Source: Wolfiporia cocos (lineage: Eukaryota > Basidiomycota > Agaricomycetes > Polyporales > Phaeolaceae). From it: a DNA stretch of 64,000 nucleotides. The notes beneath the pieces were generated by a model that searched no databases, was not told where the DNA came from, and saw only the letters and a program-made list of their open reading frames with translations. The stretch covers positions 2,294,001-2,358,000 of the forward strand of contig JACCLO010000010.1 of the NCBI GenBank assembly GCA_029448655.1, read 5' to 3'. Shown piece after piece: positions 20,706 through 31,596 of the stretch (position 1 is its first letter; each line of letters opens with the position of its first letter). The translations under genes were made by a program, and so were the position numbers.

Positions 20706-21736
20706 GTTGATAGTTGTAGATGTGTGTAGTCGATGACTGGGGTGTGCTGGAGACTCTTGCAACCGTTTTATATGTGCTGTGGCACTAAGAGGTACAAAGA
20801 TTCCCAACGTATGACGGCGCAATAGACCACGTCTTATTGGGCCATGGTAACTGTGGAGATATCATTGGCTCGTCTTCCTTCATGTAAACGACAGCAGTCG
20901 TATTCGTTGGATCTCTCTGTTGTGCCATCAATAGAGTCCCGGTGTCGATGCTCCCGTTATCTTATCAATTCCGGGTCTCGGTCATCCCCTTATGCAATGC
21001 AATCCAAGGACTTCGACCTCTACACCTCAGTATCAGCAAGACAGATAGAGCCGATATTATTGGTCACACCATATATCTGTCCGTGCGATCGCATATCCCC
21101 GTCGCCGAAAAGCTGCGACGCGAGGGGCCGGCATTTGACGATCCAGAATGAGACGACTGTACTTTGAAGGCGCTCCCGCTGGCTGCGTGCGAAATTGTCC
21201 TTTCAATCTCCGACGCGTCTAGCGCCGTAACGATCCACTTCGGACATAACCAAAGGCATTTGCCTTACTCCTAGCGTGCCATGAGATTGTGAGAACTGGG
21301 CGAGTCGCGCTTGTATTGTTTTTCTAACAGGTCGTTGCATTCAGTCACATGGCCCACAAGGTATCCGCGTCGAAAATTCAACCACGCGTCGAGCCATACG
21401 AATGGAACGGCGATAACACTCTACGCTTGACATACTGTGTCGCGCATCGACGACACGGAGACCGTTATGCTGACGGAAATGGTTTGTCATGAGCTGCCTT
21501 CCTGTTGCAAATGGTTGCTTCATCTCATCCCACAACCTTCCGCAAAAGAAGATGGATGGATACGATCCATAGATATCGGCATACATCCAGATCGCACTGC
21601 CACTTCCAAACAACAGACTAACATTCTCCCTTGCCCGCGGTCCGCAAATTTGATTGAAGGTGACGGTTACTGCGGGCTATCGGTCAACTACCACGCCATA
21701 ATATGCATGAGATTCACAGTACCTTTTACCGGATTC

Positions 21737-21885
21737 TCATTTACGCTTTGGCGGCTCAGCACCAGGATCAGGCCTCAGGTGCCGCCGTTAGCTTGGGTGC
21801 TTGCACACTGAGTTGTGACCTTAGTACATGTCGGTGTTAGAGTCGTCTGCCTTTAGTCCTGTCGGCACATTGGACTCGCAGACAT
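21737..21885 (-). pseudogene. Cysteine-rich mini-protein, type II, decayed
   Basis: ATGTCT is present (21880-21885) but the donor reads GCGAGT. After the CTCAG acceptor the frame reads CASTQANGGT then meets TGA where the second Cys is expected, and the remaining C-terminal part is scrambled before PPK-R-K-stop. Compared with 35699-35853 and 12073-12209 this is a type II copy. About 1.1 kb of its upstream DNA, present in cluster 3, is missing here (junction near 21973). Confidence 0.6.
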
Positions 21886-22317
21886 GATGATGGTTGTACA
21901 CAATCGTAGTCGAATCCTGGGGCTTGCTTTGATTTTTGAGACCTCTTTATATGCTGATCTTAGACATAGCGTAAGTGCCTTACATATACAGCTGACGTTC
22001 CCAAAGACCATCGGAGTCCTACTACTCACTAAATGACGGCACTGCCGTTCAGACGATGCGGATCCATATACTCTGACAATGACGATGACCCCGCTATATG
22101 CATCAGACAATAATGCTTATCGCGGCACTCGAAAAATAATCTCGATGACAGAACGGTACATTGGGACGTCGTAGTACTCAAAGCCTCGCGGACGACATAT
22201 GAACACATCTGCTACGGCGGTAGGTTGGCGGCACGACGACATCTATACGACAGGTCAGTGTCAACCGATTCCCACCTGCGCATGATTCACAATGCATACT
22301 TTTATTATATTCGAACT

Positions 22318-22471
22318 CTACTTGCTCTTGGGAGGCTCAGAGCAGCCACATGCAGGGTAAGAGCAGGTGCCACCGTTGGCCTTGACGTTAGCGCACTGTG
22401 CGGTTTCCTGATAGCATGCTGTGGTTAACGCTCCATCAAGAGACTGGATTGTATATCGGACTGACAGACAT
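22318..22471 (-). CDS. Cysteine-rich mini-protein, type I, copy 4
   Basis: ATGTCT at 22466-22471, intron 22408-22465 (GTCAGT...ATCAG), exon 2 22318-22407. Protein identical to copy 1. Intron and 5' flank closely match copy 1 at 7002-7155, so it is its inverted duplicate. Confidence 0.75.
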
Positions 22472-22529
22472 GTTGATAGATGTAGAGTGTGTAGTCGATG
22501 ACTGGAGTGAGCTGGAGACTCTGCAGCTG

Positions 22530-22561
22530 TTTTATATGCGCTGTGGCGCTCAGCGCCACAG
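22530..22561 (-). promoter_or_regulatory. Perfect palindrome and TATA box of copy 4
   Basis: Arms CTGTGGCGCT (22541-22550) and AGCGCCACAG (22552-22561) around one central base: a perfect 21-bp palindrome. The TATA box reads TTTTATA on the plus strand at 22530-22536, about 60 bp upstream of the ATG at 22471. The best preserved version of the element. Confidence 0.65.
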
Positions 22562-22699
22562 AGATTACCCACGTATAGCGCCGCAATAGACCACGTCTAA
22601 TTGGATCTCAGTAACCGTTGACGTATGATTGGTCTGTCATCTTTGTGAATGAGTGCGATCGTATTCGCTAGATAGAGTCTGTGTTTCACCAGTGTCGGT

Positions 22700-24234
22700 C
22701 ATACCGAATTCGAGATGCATCATCTCAATGAATACCATCATGTGTACTGCTCGACGAGCCTCGATATCAACTTCATTCTAATTGTGCTGAGCAGAATGCA
22801 TGTTGTTGAAATTAAATCCTCCCGCTACCCAGGGATTATCGTGTGGCTCAATCACATTACAGGACAGAGCGACCCTTGAATACAGCGTGCATAAGGTGTG
22901 TATACATTATCTATACACAACGCAATGAGTTGTGCACGCTAAGAGGAGCGGCACATCGAAGGATCAGCAGGACTCGCCGCTATAACACGCAGTCATGCGG
23001 ATTCTTACCAGCGCTGTTTCGATTGCGTTTTAATCATGAATCCGCGTGCTGTTGAATAAATCTGCCGTATGTTCAGTAGCGATGTAATTTAGATGTGGCT
23101 GTATTGAGCGTAGTATACTGAGAAGTGATACCATCATATGTAAGAAGGCTTATTCATAGGAGATATCCATAACCCTCCAGTAGGTTCAGGCGGCATTCGA
23201 GCATTTCATCTCTCCGATGATGAGGTCAACCGGCAAGTACCTCCTCTGTATTATGAGTACATAGGAACGATGGACGTGAAACGGAGGAGCCGCTCTCATA
23301 TACGGCAGACGGAATAATTAATTGAACTCATTGCACTGTGGTGCGATCTAGGGTTCCGATATAATTTGTCGCTGCGCGGAAGGAGATGTGAGGAGGTAGC
23401 TCATCCTATGTGTTACATACCTCATATCAGTAAAATACGTGCGCCACAGCATCCAGTGTGCTCCTGGTGATATATTGCTACGTCAGGCACAATACACCGT
23501 ACTTTTGGGACGGTTTGAAGGTAATGGGATTGAATCTGGGAGTATCTCTGTGCAGAAGAATCCATTCCCACGGATGGTAATTCTTTAACACTTCTTACGC
23601 TAGGTATTGCTGCGTCAGCTGCTGTTGAGGTTTGATATGGAGAACGAGGTGTGGAGGGTTAACAAGGACAGCTGTTTGTAATCGGTAATGCTGAGTCTCA
23701 ATCCCTTGTGTGTAGATGCCACATAACCAGGCCGCTTGTATGAGTATATCACTGGGCGATGCAGTGTGCCTGTAGTCTTCCGGACAGACTACTGGGCTCT
23801 CGGTGTAAGGGTACTTTGCCATCAAGTGTGCACATTTTGCAGGGCCCGTACGCGTCATCGATGGAGACGGCTTGACGCGAGTGTGACATATTGCACGTGT
23901 ACGTGACCGAGCGCATCCCGGTCCTACCCAAATTGGCAGGAGCGGTCGGGGTTGAGCTGAGTATCAATATTAGGCGCCCTAAATCGCTCTAACCGAAGTT
24001 GGATGGAGTGGATGGACATAATTGAGCTCTTTTCGCGTTCATGCACAGCCGGCCGGATCAGAGACGAAATGCGGCCTGACGTCGCCGTAGCGGCGTCTAT
24101 GCACGCTTATACGCAGCCTACTGTCGGCGCGCGGCGACATGTGCCCGAGTATTGATTTTCAAATTTCAATCTTCAAGCGAAGATAGTAAACTCCATGATC
24201 AACTTCTGTCAGGCATCATCGACATCGCCTCTTC
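22700..24234. other. Repeat-derived gene-free stretch
   Basis: 22840-22870 resembles 37930-37950 (GGCTCAATCACA). 23725-23830 (AACCAGGCCGCTTGTATGAG...CTCGGTGTAAGGGTACTTTG) matches 37951-38055, where the matching repeat is interrupted by the LINE ORF1-like fragment. No genes recognised. Confidence 0.5.
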
Positions 24235-25410
24235 ATGAAAACTCGGAGGCATTTAGACTTGAGACGATCTCTGCACAGCAATACTCTGCCGCCAGAAACA
24301 TCTATCGGAGAAGGCCAGCGAGAGATGGAGACAACCTGGGATGTATACGCTAAGCTATTATTGGAGAAGGGATACGGCCATCCTCTGTGGTATCCAGAGC
24401 CTCACGAGAAGGGTGAAGTCAACATTGGCGATGTTGGCTTCATCTGGGAAGGACGCTTCCACTGCCTCCTCAACGCTTCCCAACCGTCTGACGCTGATGT
24501 AAATCGGCGTTGGGGAGACCTGGGTCCTTTCCGCTTCCAGCCGTTCCACATTGATCCCACAGATCAGATTGACAAACAGCGGAGCATCTACCCTCGCATG
24601 CTCAGCAGCAGCGGTATGAAGCTTAAGATGACAAGAGGGTACGCTTTCTATTCCCACTGGCGTACATAAAAGCCATCATCGAACGCTCACGATCCACGTT
24701 GGTTCAGGGACTTGGGGGAAGTCGGTCTTCTTTTTGATTATCCCGACGAGCAAGCGGCTCTGCTGCTTGTGCCTAGTGGGGTCGCCTATGAGAGACGCTG
24801 CTGTAGCCGAGGCATCGAAGACTACATCAGCCGGAACGCAAACGAGTGGTACCGTATATTGGCAAAGCATGTCGATTTGGACTTCAAGCGAAGCGATTTA
24901 GTCTTCGTCACCGGTTGGATCAAGACTTCCGACTGGTTAATTGCTGCATGCACACACGGGGCCCGTAATGCTAGCATATCTGCCGACCCTATCGAAGCCC
25001 GTGATGGCACCACGACGGGAATGTCGGTGAGGTTCCTCAGACAGGAGGGCGTGGCATCTGGATGGCAGTACAGGGCGTCGTTACAATCTCGTAATGAGGT
25101 CAGGGCAAGCGGTTCCGATGGAGACCAGAGCGACAGCAACAGAAGCGATCAATGCATATTCATCCAGTATCATAAGATCGAGCGGCGTGGGATCCTGGAT
25201 TCATTACTCGCGATGTTCAAGGGCAGTGCTCCACCGCATGATCCTGATGATCAATCTAGGGGCGATGAAAGGACAGAAGACTCCAAGGTTTCCAGATGCG
25301 ATGAAGGCTCTTTGGATAGCTGCGCAGCAGAAAATTCTACTTCTCATAGGCGCGTTCCCGCCGAAAGTGATGTAGGTGAATCTCTCACTGACATTCTACC
25401 CCAGAGGTAA
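24235..25410 (+). CDS. Hypothetical protein of an agaricomycete family
   Basis: Two exons, 24235-24638 and 24708-25410; intron 24639-24707 (GTACGC...TTCAG, phase 2); 368 residues. Not recognised by any enzymatic motif. Seen: METTWDVYAKLLLEKGYGHP near residue 31, NIGDVGFIWEGRFHCLLN, an internal DLGEVGLLFDYPDEQAALLL after the splice, LVFVTGWIKTSDWLIA, and an acidic/Ser-rich tail. The layout resembles uncharacterised proteins found in expanded families of wood-decay basidiomycetes, often with a short GDVG motif near the N-terminus. The start at 24235 is the first ATG; the MET at residue 31 is an alternative that better fits the beginning of the conserved part. Confidence 0.65.
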
Positions 25411-26444
25411 CCTGTGAGAATACATAGAACGGTCCGAGGAATAAAATGCTGGACTTGTTCATGAGCGTGAGTTATTGTCAACCGTTCGCACGGCTGACGG
25501 GGAACTTTGCTCATTGATCATTTTGCTAGGACTCTGCTGCAGGTATTACAATCGCTACAGAGGATGTGGATTGGTTGTTATGCCCGACCTGTCATTGCCG
25601 TCACTGATGTAAAACTCGCTTGCGGATAGTAAATGCTGGATGTGTGTCTTCTATGAGGGAGATCAATAACGAGAATCGTCCACATCATTACGTTGATGAT
25701 CCCGGGTGCGAGTAGAATACTCTACAAATTGACGCGGTAGAAATTACGTGAAGAGATGTTACATAAGTGGGGTATCTGTTCTTGGATCAAGGTCGACGCT
25801 CTGAAGCTCCTGCGCGCTCTTCTGTTCGTCATGACCATTCGCCATCGCGGGGCGAACACCCCTCTACCTTGGTGGAAACAGGCAACGAGTCACCGGCGGC
25901 AAGGGAAACCGCCACTGTTCGAGGGCTATGATGCATTCGTATATGTTGTGGCTTTGCTCGGCGTTGCTGATTTGAGAAGGCAATCAATAAGCATCGCGCA
26001 CTCACCCTGAGTATACGTTTTGGCGACATAATCCACCGTGAGGCTGGATTCACTCGGAGAAGAGCGATAGCGCCAGCACAGACAAGCTCACATAATTCGC
26101 ACCGTGGCGATTGTCGCGCCTGCCATAAGTTGGAGGCGACTTTAAATAGTTTCTAGGATTGATGGATATCTATGGCACCATTCGCCAAAGCCTGATTAAG
26201 GCGAAACGACATATCTCTCGCAGCGAAGCAATTAATGCTCATATTCGTATCCCAACTTTAGGCCTCAGCATTTTATTATTGCTTTGCTGCAGCGCTTTGA
26301 TCGAATCGCAGAAATCTAAATACGACAGGGAGAATAGAGAAGCACGGAGAGAGAGAGAGTGGGTGTGTGTGTGTGTGTGTGTGTATGGAGAAAGTCTGAG
26401 AGACTAGCAGGCGGCTCAGAAAAATATGGAGCACACGTGTCTTA
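25411..26444. other. Intergenic between convergent genes
   Basis: No supported gene. Contains the dinucleotide repeat listed at 26347-26385. Confidence 0.45.
26347..26385 (+). repeat. (GA)n(GT)n microsatellite
   Basis: GAGAGAGAGAGA followed by GGGTGTGTGTGTGTG up to TATGG. Simple-sequence repeat in the 3' region of the minus-strand gene at 26445. Confidence 0.85.
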
Positions 26445-27430
26445 CTACGCCTGGATGCGACGAACGGATAACTCAACCTCGAAACTTCTTGAAGGTGGGA
26501 TGGTCTTTACGGCATCAAGATATAGATCCTCGAGTTGGATACCCTCAGGGCTCAACCACCACTCCGCCGACGGTGGGCGCACGCCGCCTTGATGGTTCTT
26601 GTTTCGCGAAGCATGCAAATTCTCAACATGAGCAAGAGCGCATAGAGTCCCACGGAGCGGAGCCATCACCTTATAGAACTTGACCACGCCCTTACAAATC
26701 TCATGGATTATCTTGTTGATGTCAAACAACTCTCTTTCCTGGTTTTCTTTTCTAATTCGTATCTGCTCGTGCCACGGCTGGAAATTGGGCCACTGTTCAA
26801 CAGAAGATCAGTGAAATGCTTTCTATCAAGTCAATGAATGATCACATGTATCTGCAGGCTGGCCTTCATAGCATTGTCCATCCCATCGAAGATATGTCCA
26901 CCTTCCGGAAACTCACACGCGTCATGCGATTTGCCATAATCATCCTGCGCGCCGAGAATGACTCTAACTCCCTGACCGTCGTTCACGTAAAATGTTCGTG
27001 CCTCAGCCTCGTTGATTCTCGTCTTGTAGTTGTATGGAATTAGAGGAGCTTTTTCGCGAATTTCCTTCTCGTGATGAACGGCTTCGTTGGGCCTGATATA
27101 TTGCTGGTAGAAATTGCATTACGATTAGTCGCACTGTGCGACTGATTAACGGGTACATACCTCGTCGACTGCGTGCTCAAGTGTCGAATAGGTACTAACG
27201 GGGACGGGGCCAATATCGCGAAGCGACTCAGCCATACCACGGTGGCTGTCAGCGATATTGTATTCAGTTATACCAGGGGGGCTGTCAGCGGTATCGTATT
27301 CGGCCATGCCAGGGTAGGTGTCAGCGGTATCGTTTTCAGTGACTGCAGGTGCATTATGACAGTGCTGGGGCATTTGTGTGCTTAAATATTGAGACTCCAG
27401 CCGGCGCTGTGTCAGTCGACTACCAGACAC
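26445..27430 (-). CDS. Hypothetical protein with short internal repeats
   Basis: Minus strand. Three exons can be joined in frame: (start unresolved, within 27161-27430), 26846-27103 and 26445-26792; introns 27104-27160 (GTATGT...CCAG) and 26793-26845 (GTGATC...ACAG). The first exon has three repeats of about 13 codons with cores AVTENDTADTYPG, MAEYDTADSPPG and ITEYNIADSHRG, then STLEHAVDE. The second reads QYIRPNEAVHHEKEI ... FYVNDGQGVRVILG ... FDGMDNAMKASLQIH and the third WPNFQPWHEQIRI ... VVKFYKVMAPLRG ... SFEVELSVRRIQA. No known domain. The first exon opens with GTG in the available frame and a stop lies upstream, so a further 5' exon is likely. Confidence 0.5.
27236..27352 (-). repeat. 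Three imperfect ~39-bp tandem repeats
   Basis: Plus-strand units start GGTGGCTGTCAGCGATATTG, GGGGCTGTCAGCGGTATCG and TAGGTGTCAGCGGTATCG, each ending in a CCAGGG / GCAGG word. They encode the protein repeats of the gene at 26445-27430 and stay in frame. Confidence 0.7.
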
Positions 27431-29409
27431 TACTATCCGCCTCTCCGTCCTCGCTCCAAGGGCAAATTCGTGCGACGCTCAGAAAACATGGCAGGATATG
27501 AGGATACGCACCACAGATCACGACTTTTTCAACTGAAGTAGCCAGTTTCAGACACGCTGCAGAAGATATATTTCTCGGCCGGTAGGCGAAGCACGCACGG
27601 CCATCAGGGCCCGCCTCGTTGCCCGACCGCCGCCAACATCAAACCACCGCCCCCCGGACAGCCGCATATCTGGCTGGAAGGAGAGACAGAGACATCTTAT
27701 GTGCTGTCTGGAAAGAGCGACCGCCGGCCCCGCGGTGTGTGTCCGCGGCGCTGATGCCCGCGTCGCATGACCAAGCCGCGGAGCCAACGAGCAACGGATA
27801 TCCTTGTGGGAAGATTTCCTCATGAATCATAAGCAGCACATACTTAGTACGTGATTTATGCCAGGCATTACCACATAAAAAAGATGATATCGACCACCGC
27901 AACCGCAGAGTGATTTTGAACATGCCATCAGCGGCACGAACAGCAGTTGCCCGTACTGCCAGGCAATGTATATCAGACCTCTCGACGCATTGTCGGAGAA
28001 GCGAAAGTATGAAGACAACTGCCACCGTAAAGCATGCCGTCAGGCAGATGGGAAGGTATCATCCATTGGCTAGCGTCTCCGGATTAAGCTCAATCAGTTC
28101 AACAAACAAAGCTCTGGTGACGCCCACCGAGATGATATTATTCTGGTATCCGTCCACCCTGTTTTCGTCCCGATCAATAGCAAACGGCAAGACCGTCCCT
28201 AGGATATCGGTATAGTACTATCTCTGCAGCTTCCAGCTGGTCTTGTTCGCTTCGTCGTCGCTAGTCGCAGTCACACACGCTGATAGAGCCTCGAAAGAAG
28301 AACGCTAGCGGACCGAGCGAATATCCTGTGCCAAATGACATATCTGGCTATGACCGGGGGGTGAGGCGACGTGGAAGATCATGACGTCGAGTAGACCTGT
28401 CGGCCTACGTGCCACAGGGGCATAGACTCCGCGAACGGCGACCTCCTTCCGGTAGGCGAGCATGGTAAGCACCTATCTCGCATTCGGATAAGCCTGAGCT
28501 GCTAGTGGCATGACAGACTGGGGTCTCACCGAATCCGCTTCCTCGCCATCGATGACACGCTGTTTAGACGGGAGACATGTGAGTGTGCGACGGGCAAGCA
28601 CACTTGAACCTGGGTGGGTTGCACTAGACCGGGTGAGCCTTGGGACGCATGGATTCCCACTGCCCAAACTGACAGGTAGTCGAGACACTGATTATCCTTG
28701 ATGACACGACATCAGGCCTCAGGCCTTGCTAGCCAATCAATCCCACGTCCCATATTGTCGACGTGGGATGCCATTGAACATTCAGTGAACCTAATTGCAC
28801 ACCTGCTGCACATACAACCCCTGAGCAACCGCGACCCACCGTGATACTGAGCGGCGCAGTCACTACTTCCCGCTAGTAGCTCGGAGGTGAGGGCCTGACC
28901 TTGTCAGAACTCTTCGTCTAATTGAAATACGTGTGCCTATCGACGTCTACACAGTGAAGAGGAGCTGGCTGAGGCTCCCAAGGACCGTCGAATGCACAGT
29001 GATGAACCACTGACCTCTATTCCGTCGACCCCAACTCCGGCCACCCTTCTCATATACAGAATCTGTGGATCACCTCGATCGAGTTGATGAAGGATGGGCT
29101 TGTTCGGTGTGACCCAGTGGGCGCAGGTTCGCGGTCGCTGAATCATCCTTGGCCATTTAAGCCCTAGTTCGGTCTGTTGATCAGCGACGCCTCCGCGCTG
29201 GGCCGCTGCGCTGGGGCCGGAGATCAACTTCGCGGGCCGCCTAGCGTCCATGGCCACAGATCGGCCCACCCGCGGGCTTCCTGATGCCGCTATGTCACCG
29301 CAAGAGGCCCTGCAACGACTCGCGAGGCCGTTCGCGGGTCGCGTTCGAGCGGTGTTGCGTGTCTGGCTTTCGAATTAATTCAGCAGGAGACGTCCGCGCG
29401 AAAGCGCCG
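27431..29409. other. Stretch with no confidently supported gene
   Basis: Minus-strand 27548-27823 holds a GC-rich open frame with GGRWFDVGGGRATRR that might be an upstream exon of the gene at 26445, but no splice-supported link was found. Minus-strand 28937-29269 has an open frame with WPRMIQRPRTCAHWVTPNK, also without support. A short inverted repeat CCCACGTC / GACGTGGG lies near 28742-28768. Confidence 0.3.
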
Positions 29410-29637
29410 CTACGATTCATACGATTCTCCGACGCTCATAAGCGGTGAAGGGTGTGTGATACCCAGCACGTCCATGATGTTGCCGGATAACAACATCAAT
29501 GAAATAGCTTGTATCGAGAACATCACCGACTCGGCGACTGCCCTAGACATAGACTCAGCATCCGGTGGCCAGGCTGCATAGTCGGAATGCACCGGTACGA
29601 TGGTCGTTTTAGGCTTCAAGCACTCTGTGATTGGCAT
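29410..29637 (-). CDS. Possible exon of unknown gene
   Basis: 75-codon minus-strand frame from ATG at 29637. The middle (HSDYAAWPPDAESMSRAVAE, then SIQAISLMLLSG) reads like ordinary protein and a GTATCA donor follows at MDVLG, but no partner exon was identified. Unrecognised; could be chance. Confidence 0.25.
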   Translation of the reverse strand: MPITECLKPKTTIVPVHSDYAAWPPDAESMSRAVAESVMFSIQAISLMLLSGNIMDVLGITHPSPLMSVGESYES

Positions 29638-29819
29638 ACACTCTGCGATTCATGCTTTCGTGACCAAGCGGTGTAACAATGCATGACGGTTCTCTATGAC
29701 GCTGATATGCTTTCATTTCTCGTAACTCTGACGCGTCAGACTCTTCACATCGTGCGGACGCTTCTCCGGGACTTCTGTGGAGCAAGATAATTGACGTTAC
29801 CTAACAAACTGGGTTCGCC

Positions 29820-29999
29820 ATGCAGATAGTCCCTTCATTTCCTTGTCTGCCTCGAGTCGCTCCATCTATTCCACCTCTATCCAGATTGGAAGGCAGTCTT
29901 CCTTCGCGGTCTTTCTCTCTGAGCTTATTCGAACAAGCCCGTGAACGACTACAAAGGCACAGACCGAAGGTGCCCCCGAAGGTTCCCTCGAGCACTTAG
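29820..29999 (+). CDS. Small frame, possible 3' exon
   Basis: 59 codons from ATG at 29820 to TAG at 29997-29999: starts MQIVPSFPCLPRVAPSIPPL, later SFSLSLFEQARERLQRHRPK and ends VPPKVPSST. Composition is protein-like and basic, but no family is recognised and no upstream exon is evident. Confidence 0.25.
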   Translation: MQIVPSFPCLPRVAPSIPPLSRLEGSLPSRSFSLSLFEQARERLQRHRPKVPPKVPSST

Positions 30000-30232
30000 C
30001 AAGCGCAATCCACAGGGGTGCGGGTCCACGCAGACATCAGGCAGCCCATAAAAGATCCTTCCACCGTGTCAGAACAATTAGCAGAGCGCCGTTACGAAAC
30101 TAGGAAGGAGAAGCCACGAAATCATGCATCATGGTTGAGGATGCGTTCATTTGTATTTGCATGGTCCAAAGTTTCACTCGCAGCAAGTCCAGAGTAGCTT
30201 CTTATGTAATGATGTCATGGACCACGTTTGTA

Positions 30233-30945
30233 AGATAGACCCAAGTCATACTCAACCAGGGGGTGTCACACCGTGACATCCACGTGCCGCAGACTAATCC
30301 GGCATGATCAGGACTTGTCTATTACATGATATGTAAATTACAAAAACAGAGTACACGTGCTGTCCTGGGCATGAAAGGATTCAATCTATGTTACATTGTC
30401 TAGCTTGGCCGAGACACCTTCTGGGGTCACTCTACGGCCATGGTCGCCGCCCAAGCTGCTTGGGAGCCAGAGAGTCCCTTGCGGTATGCATCCATAAACA
30501 TCTGCGAACGCATATAGAATTTATGTAAACGTCAACAATTAACTCACAATATAACGAGGCAGTATATCATACCTTTGAATGTTCGCTTTGTGGATTGTAT
30601 GCTCTTAGCAATGGTCTCTCGAGACTACATGTTGGAAGACACAATCTGTATGTCTGGGCATATATTCGATGGATAATGTCATCCTCCTAAATTGTGCGAT
30701 GCTGACTAGTTCGACGGGTCGGCCACATAAATAGCCACATAAGAAGGGACTGATGCACTTTATCAAAAATCGAAAACCTGAGAATCCTCAACCTTTGTGT
30801 TTGCAAGAGATCTCAGTTTTTAGATTTTACTCAAATGGTCTTTGACCATTGTTATGTCAAATGCAAGTTGCTCACTCTGTCAAACTCGCCTCGGCGTGAC
30901 AGATTTTGGTCATGTGACGTGATTGAGTATGACTTGGGTCTATCT
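30233..30945 (-). mobile_element. 713-bp TIR element with spliced mini-ORF, copy 2
   Basis: Inverted copy of 16317-17029, same length, same terminal repeats (AGATAGACCCAAGTCATACT). Left flank TA at 30231-30232; right flank CA instead of TA, so one base of the target duplication has changed. Sequence differences from copy 1 are few (for example the Val to Ala change in the internal peptide), pointing to recent movement. Confidence 0.8.
30427..30501 (-). CDS. 24-residue peptide frame inside TIR element, copy 2
   Basis: Minus-strand equivalent of 16761-16835 with the same acceptor (TTCGCAG) before the ATG and a single amino-acid change near the end (MAVE versus MVVE). Confidence 0.35.
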   Translation of the reverse strand: MFMDAYRKGLSGSQAAWAATMAVE

Positions 30946-31596
30946 CAGCAGGTGTAGACAAAGCGAGGCCAAGCTTGTTGATGAGCAGAATGTCAAGCGG
31001 TGTATTGCAATTGCAATTGCATTCTGAGCTTCAGTAGCTTGTATGGCCGTATTACATAATGCCGTGGGTTATGTAACTAGTTTCCCAGCAAGAGAGCCCT
31101 ACCCGGCGCCAACGAAGGACGCGAGCGAGGCTGCGCACTGCTCTCAGCAGCCAACGAAGACTAGAAGGTGAGGCACGGTCAATTGTCGGGGATGGAGATC
31201 TCGACGCGGTGCTTGCGCTCAAGAATCTACGGAGTCTCGGACGTGGTCGCTCGCGGACCGCAGGAGCGTCGCTTGAGTGCACGATGATTGCTGGAACTGT
31301 AAGCGTCGTGGCAGGTGATAGGATACCTTCAGATCCGTCGCCTGCGGGAGCCTAACGCTCCCCTCTCTGTGTGATGCGTTCTGCAGTATCTATGGGTGCA
31401 GTGACAATGTGAGTGATGTATGAAGATTCCTGTTTGACGTTGAAGACCGGAATATGGAGGGGTAAGCTGTGGTGAGAGTCGACTACAACGAGACGCTCGG
31501 GCCACACATATGTGAGTGCCGCGAAGTTGTTCATAGCCGTGTGACTCGAGAGGCGTGGGACGGGCGTGTTTGCGGGGGCAGTATGCGTGAAATTCT
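30946..31596. other. Gap with no recognised gene
   Basis: An arginine-rich plus-strand frame runs through about 31090-31360, and overlapping minus-strand frames exist, but none has motifs or splice support. Direct repeat TTGCAATTGCAATTGCA at about 31006-31022. Confidence 0.35.

Noticed and set aside
27236..27352. Short tandem repeats as a CRISPR-like array
   Set aside because: Units are contiguous, have no unique spacers, and encode protein repeats; the genome is eukaryotic.
27548..28025. GC-rich minus-strand frames as a separate gene
   Set aside because: No start context, domain or splice evidence; two frames are open together, as expected by base composition.
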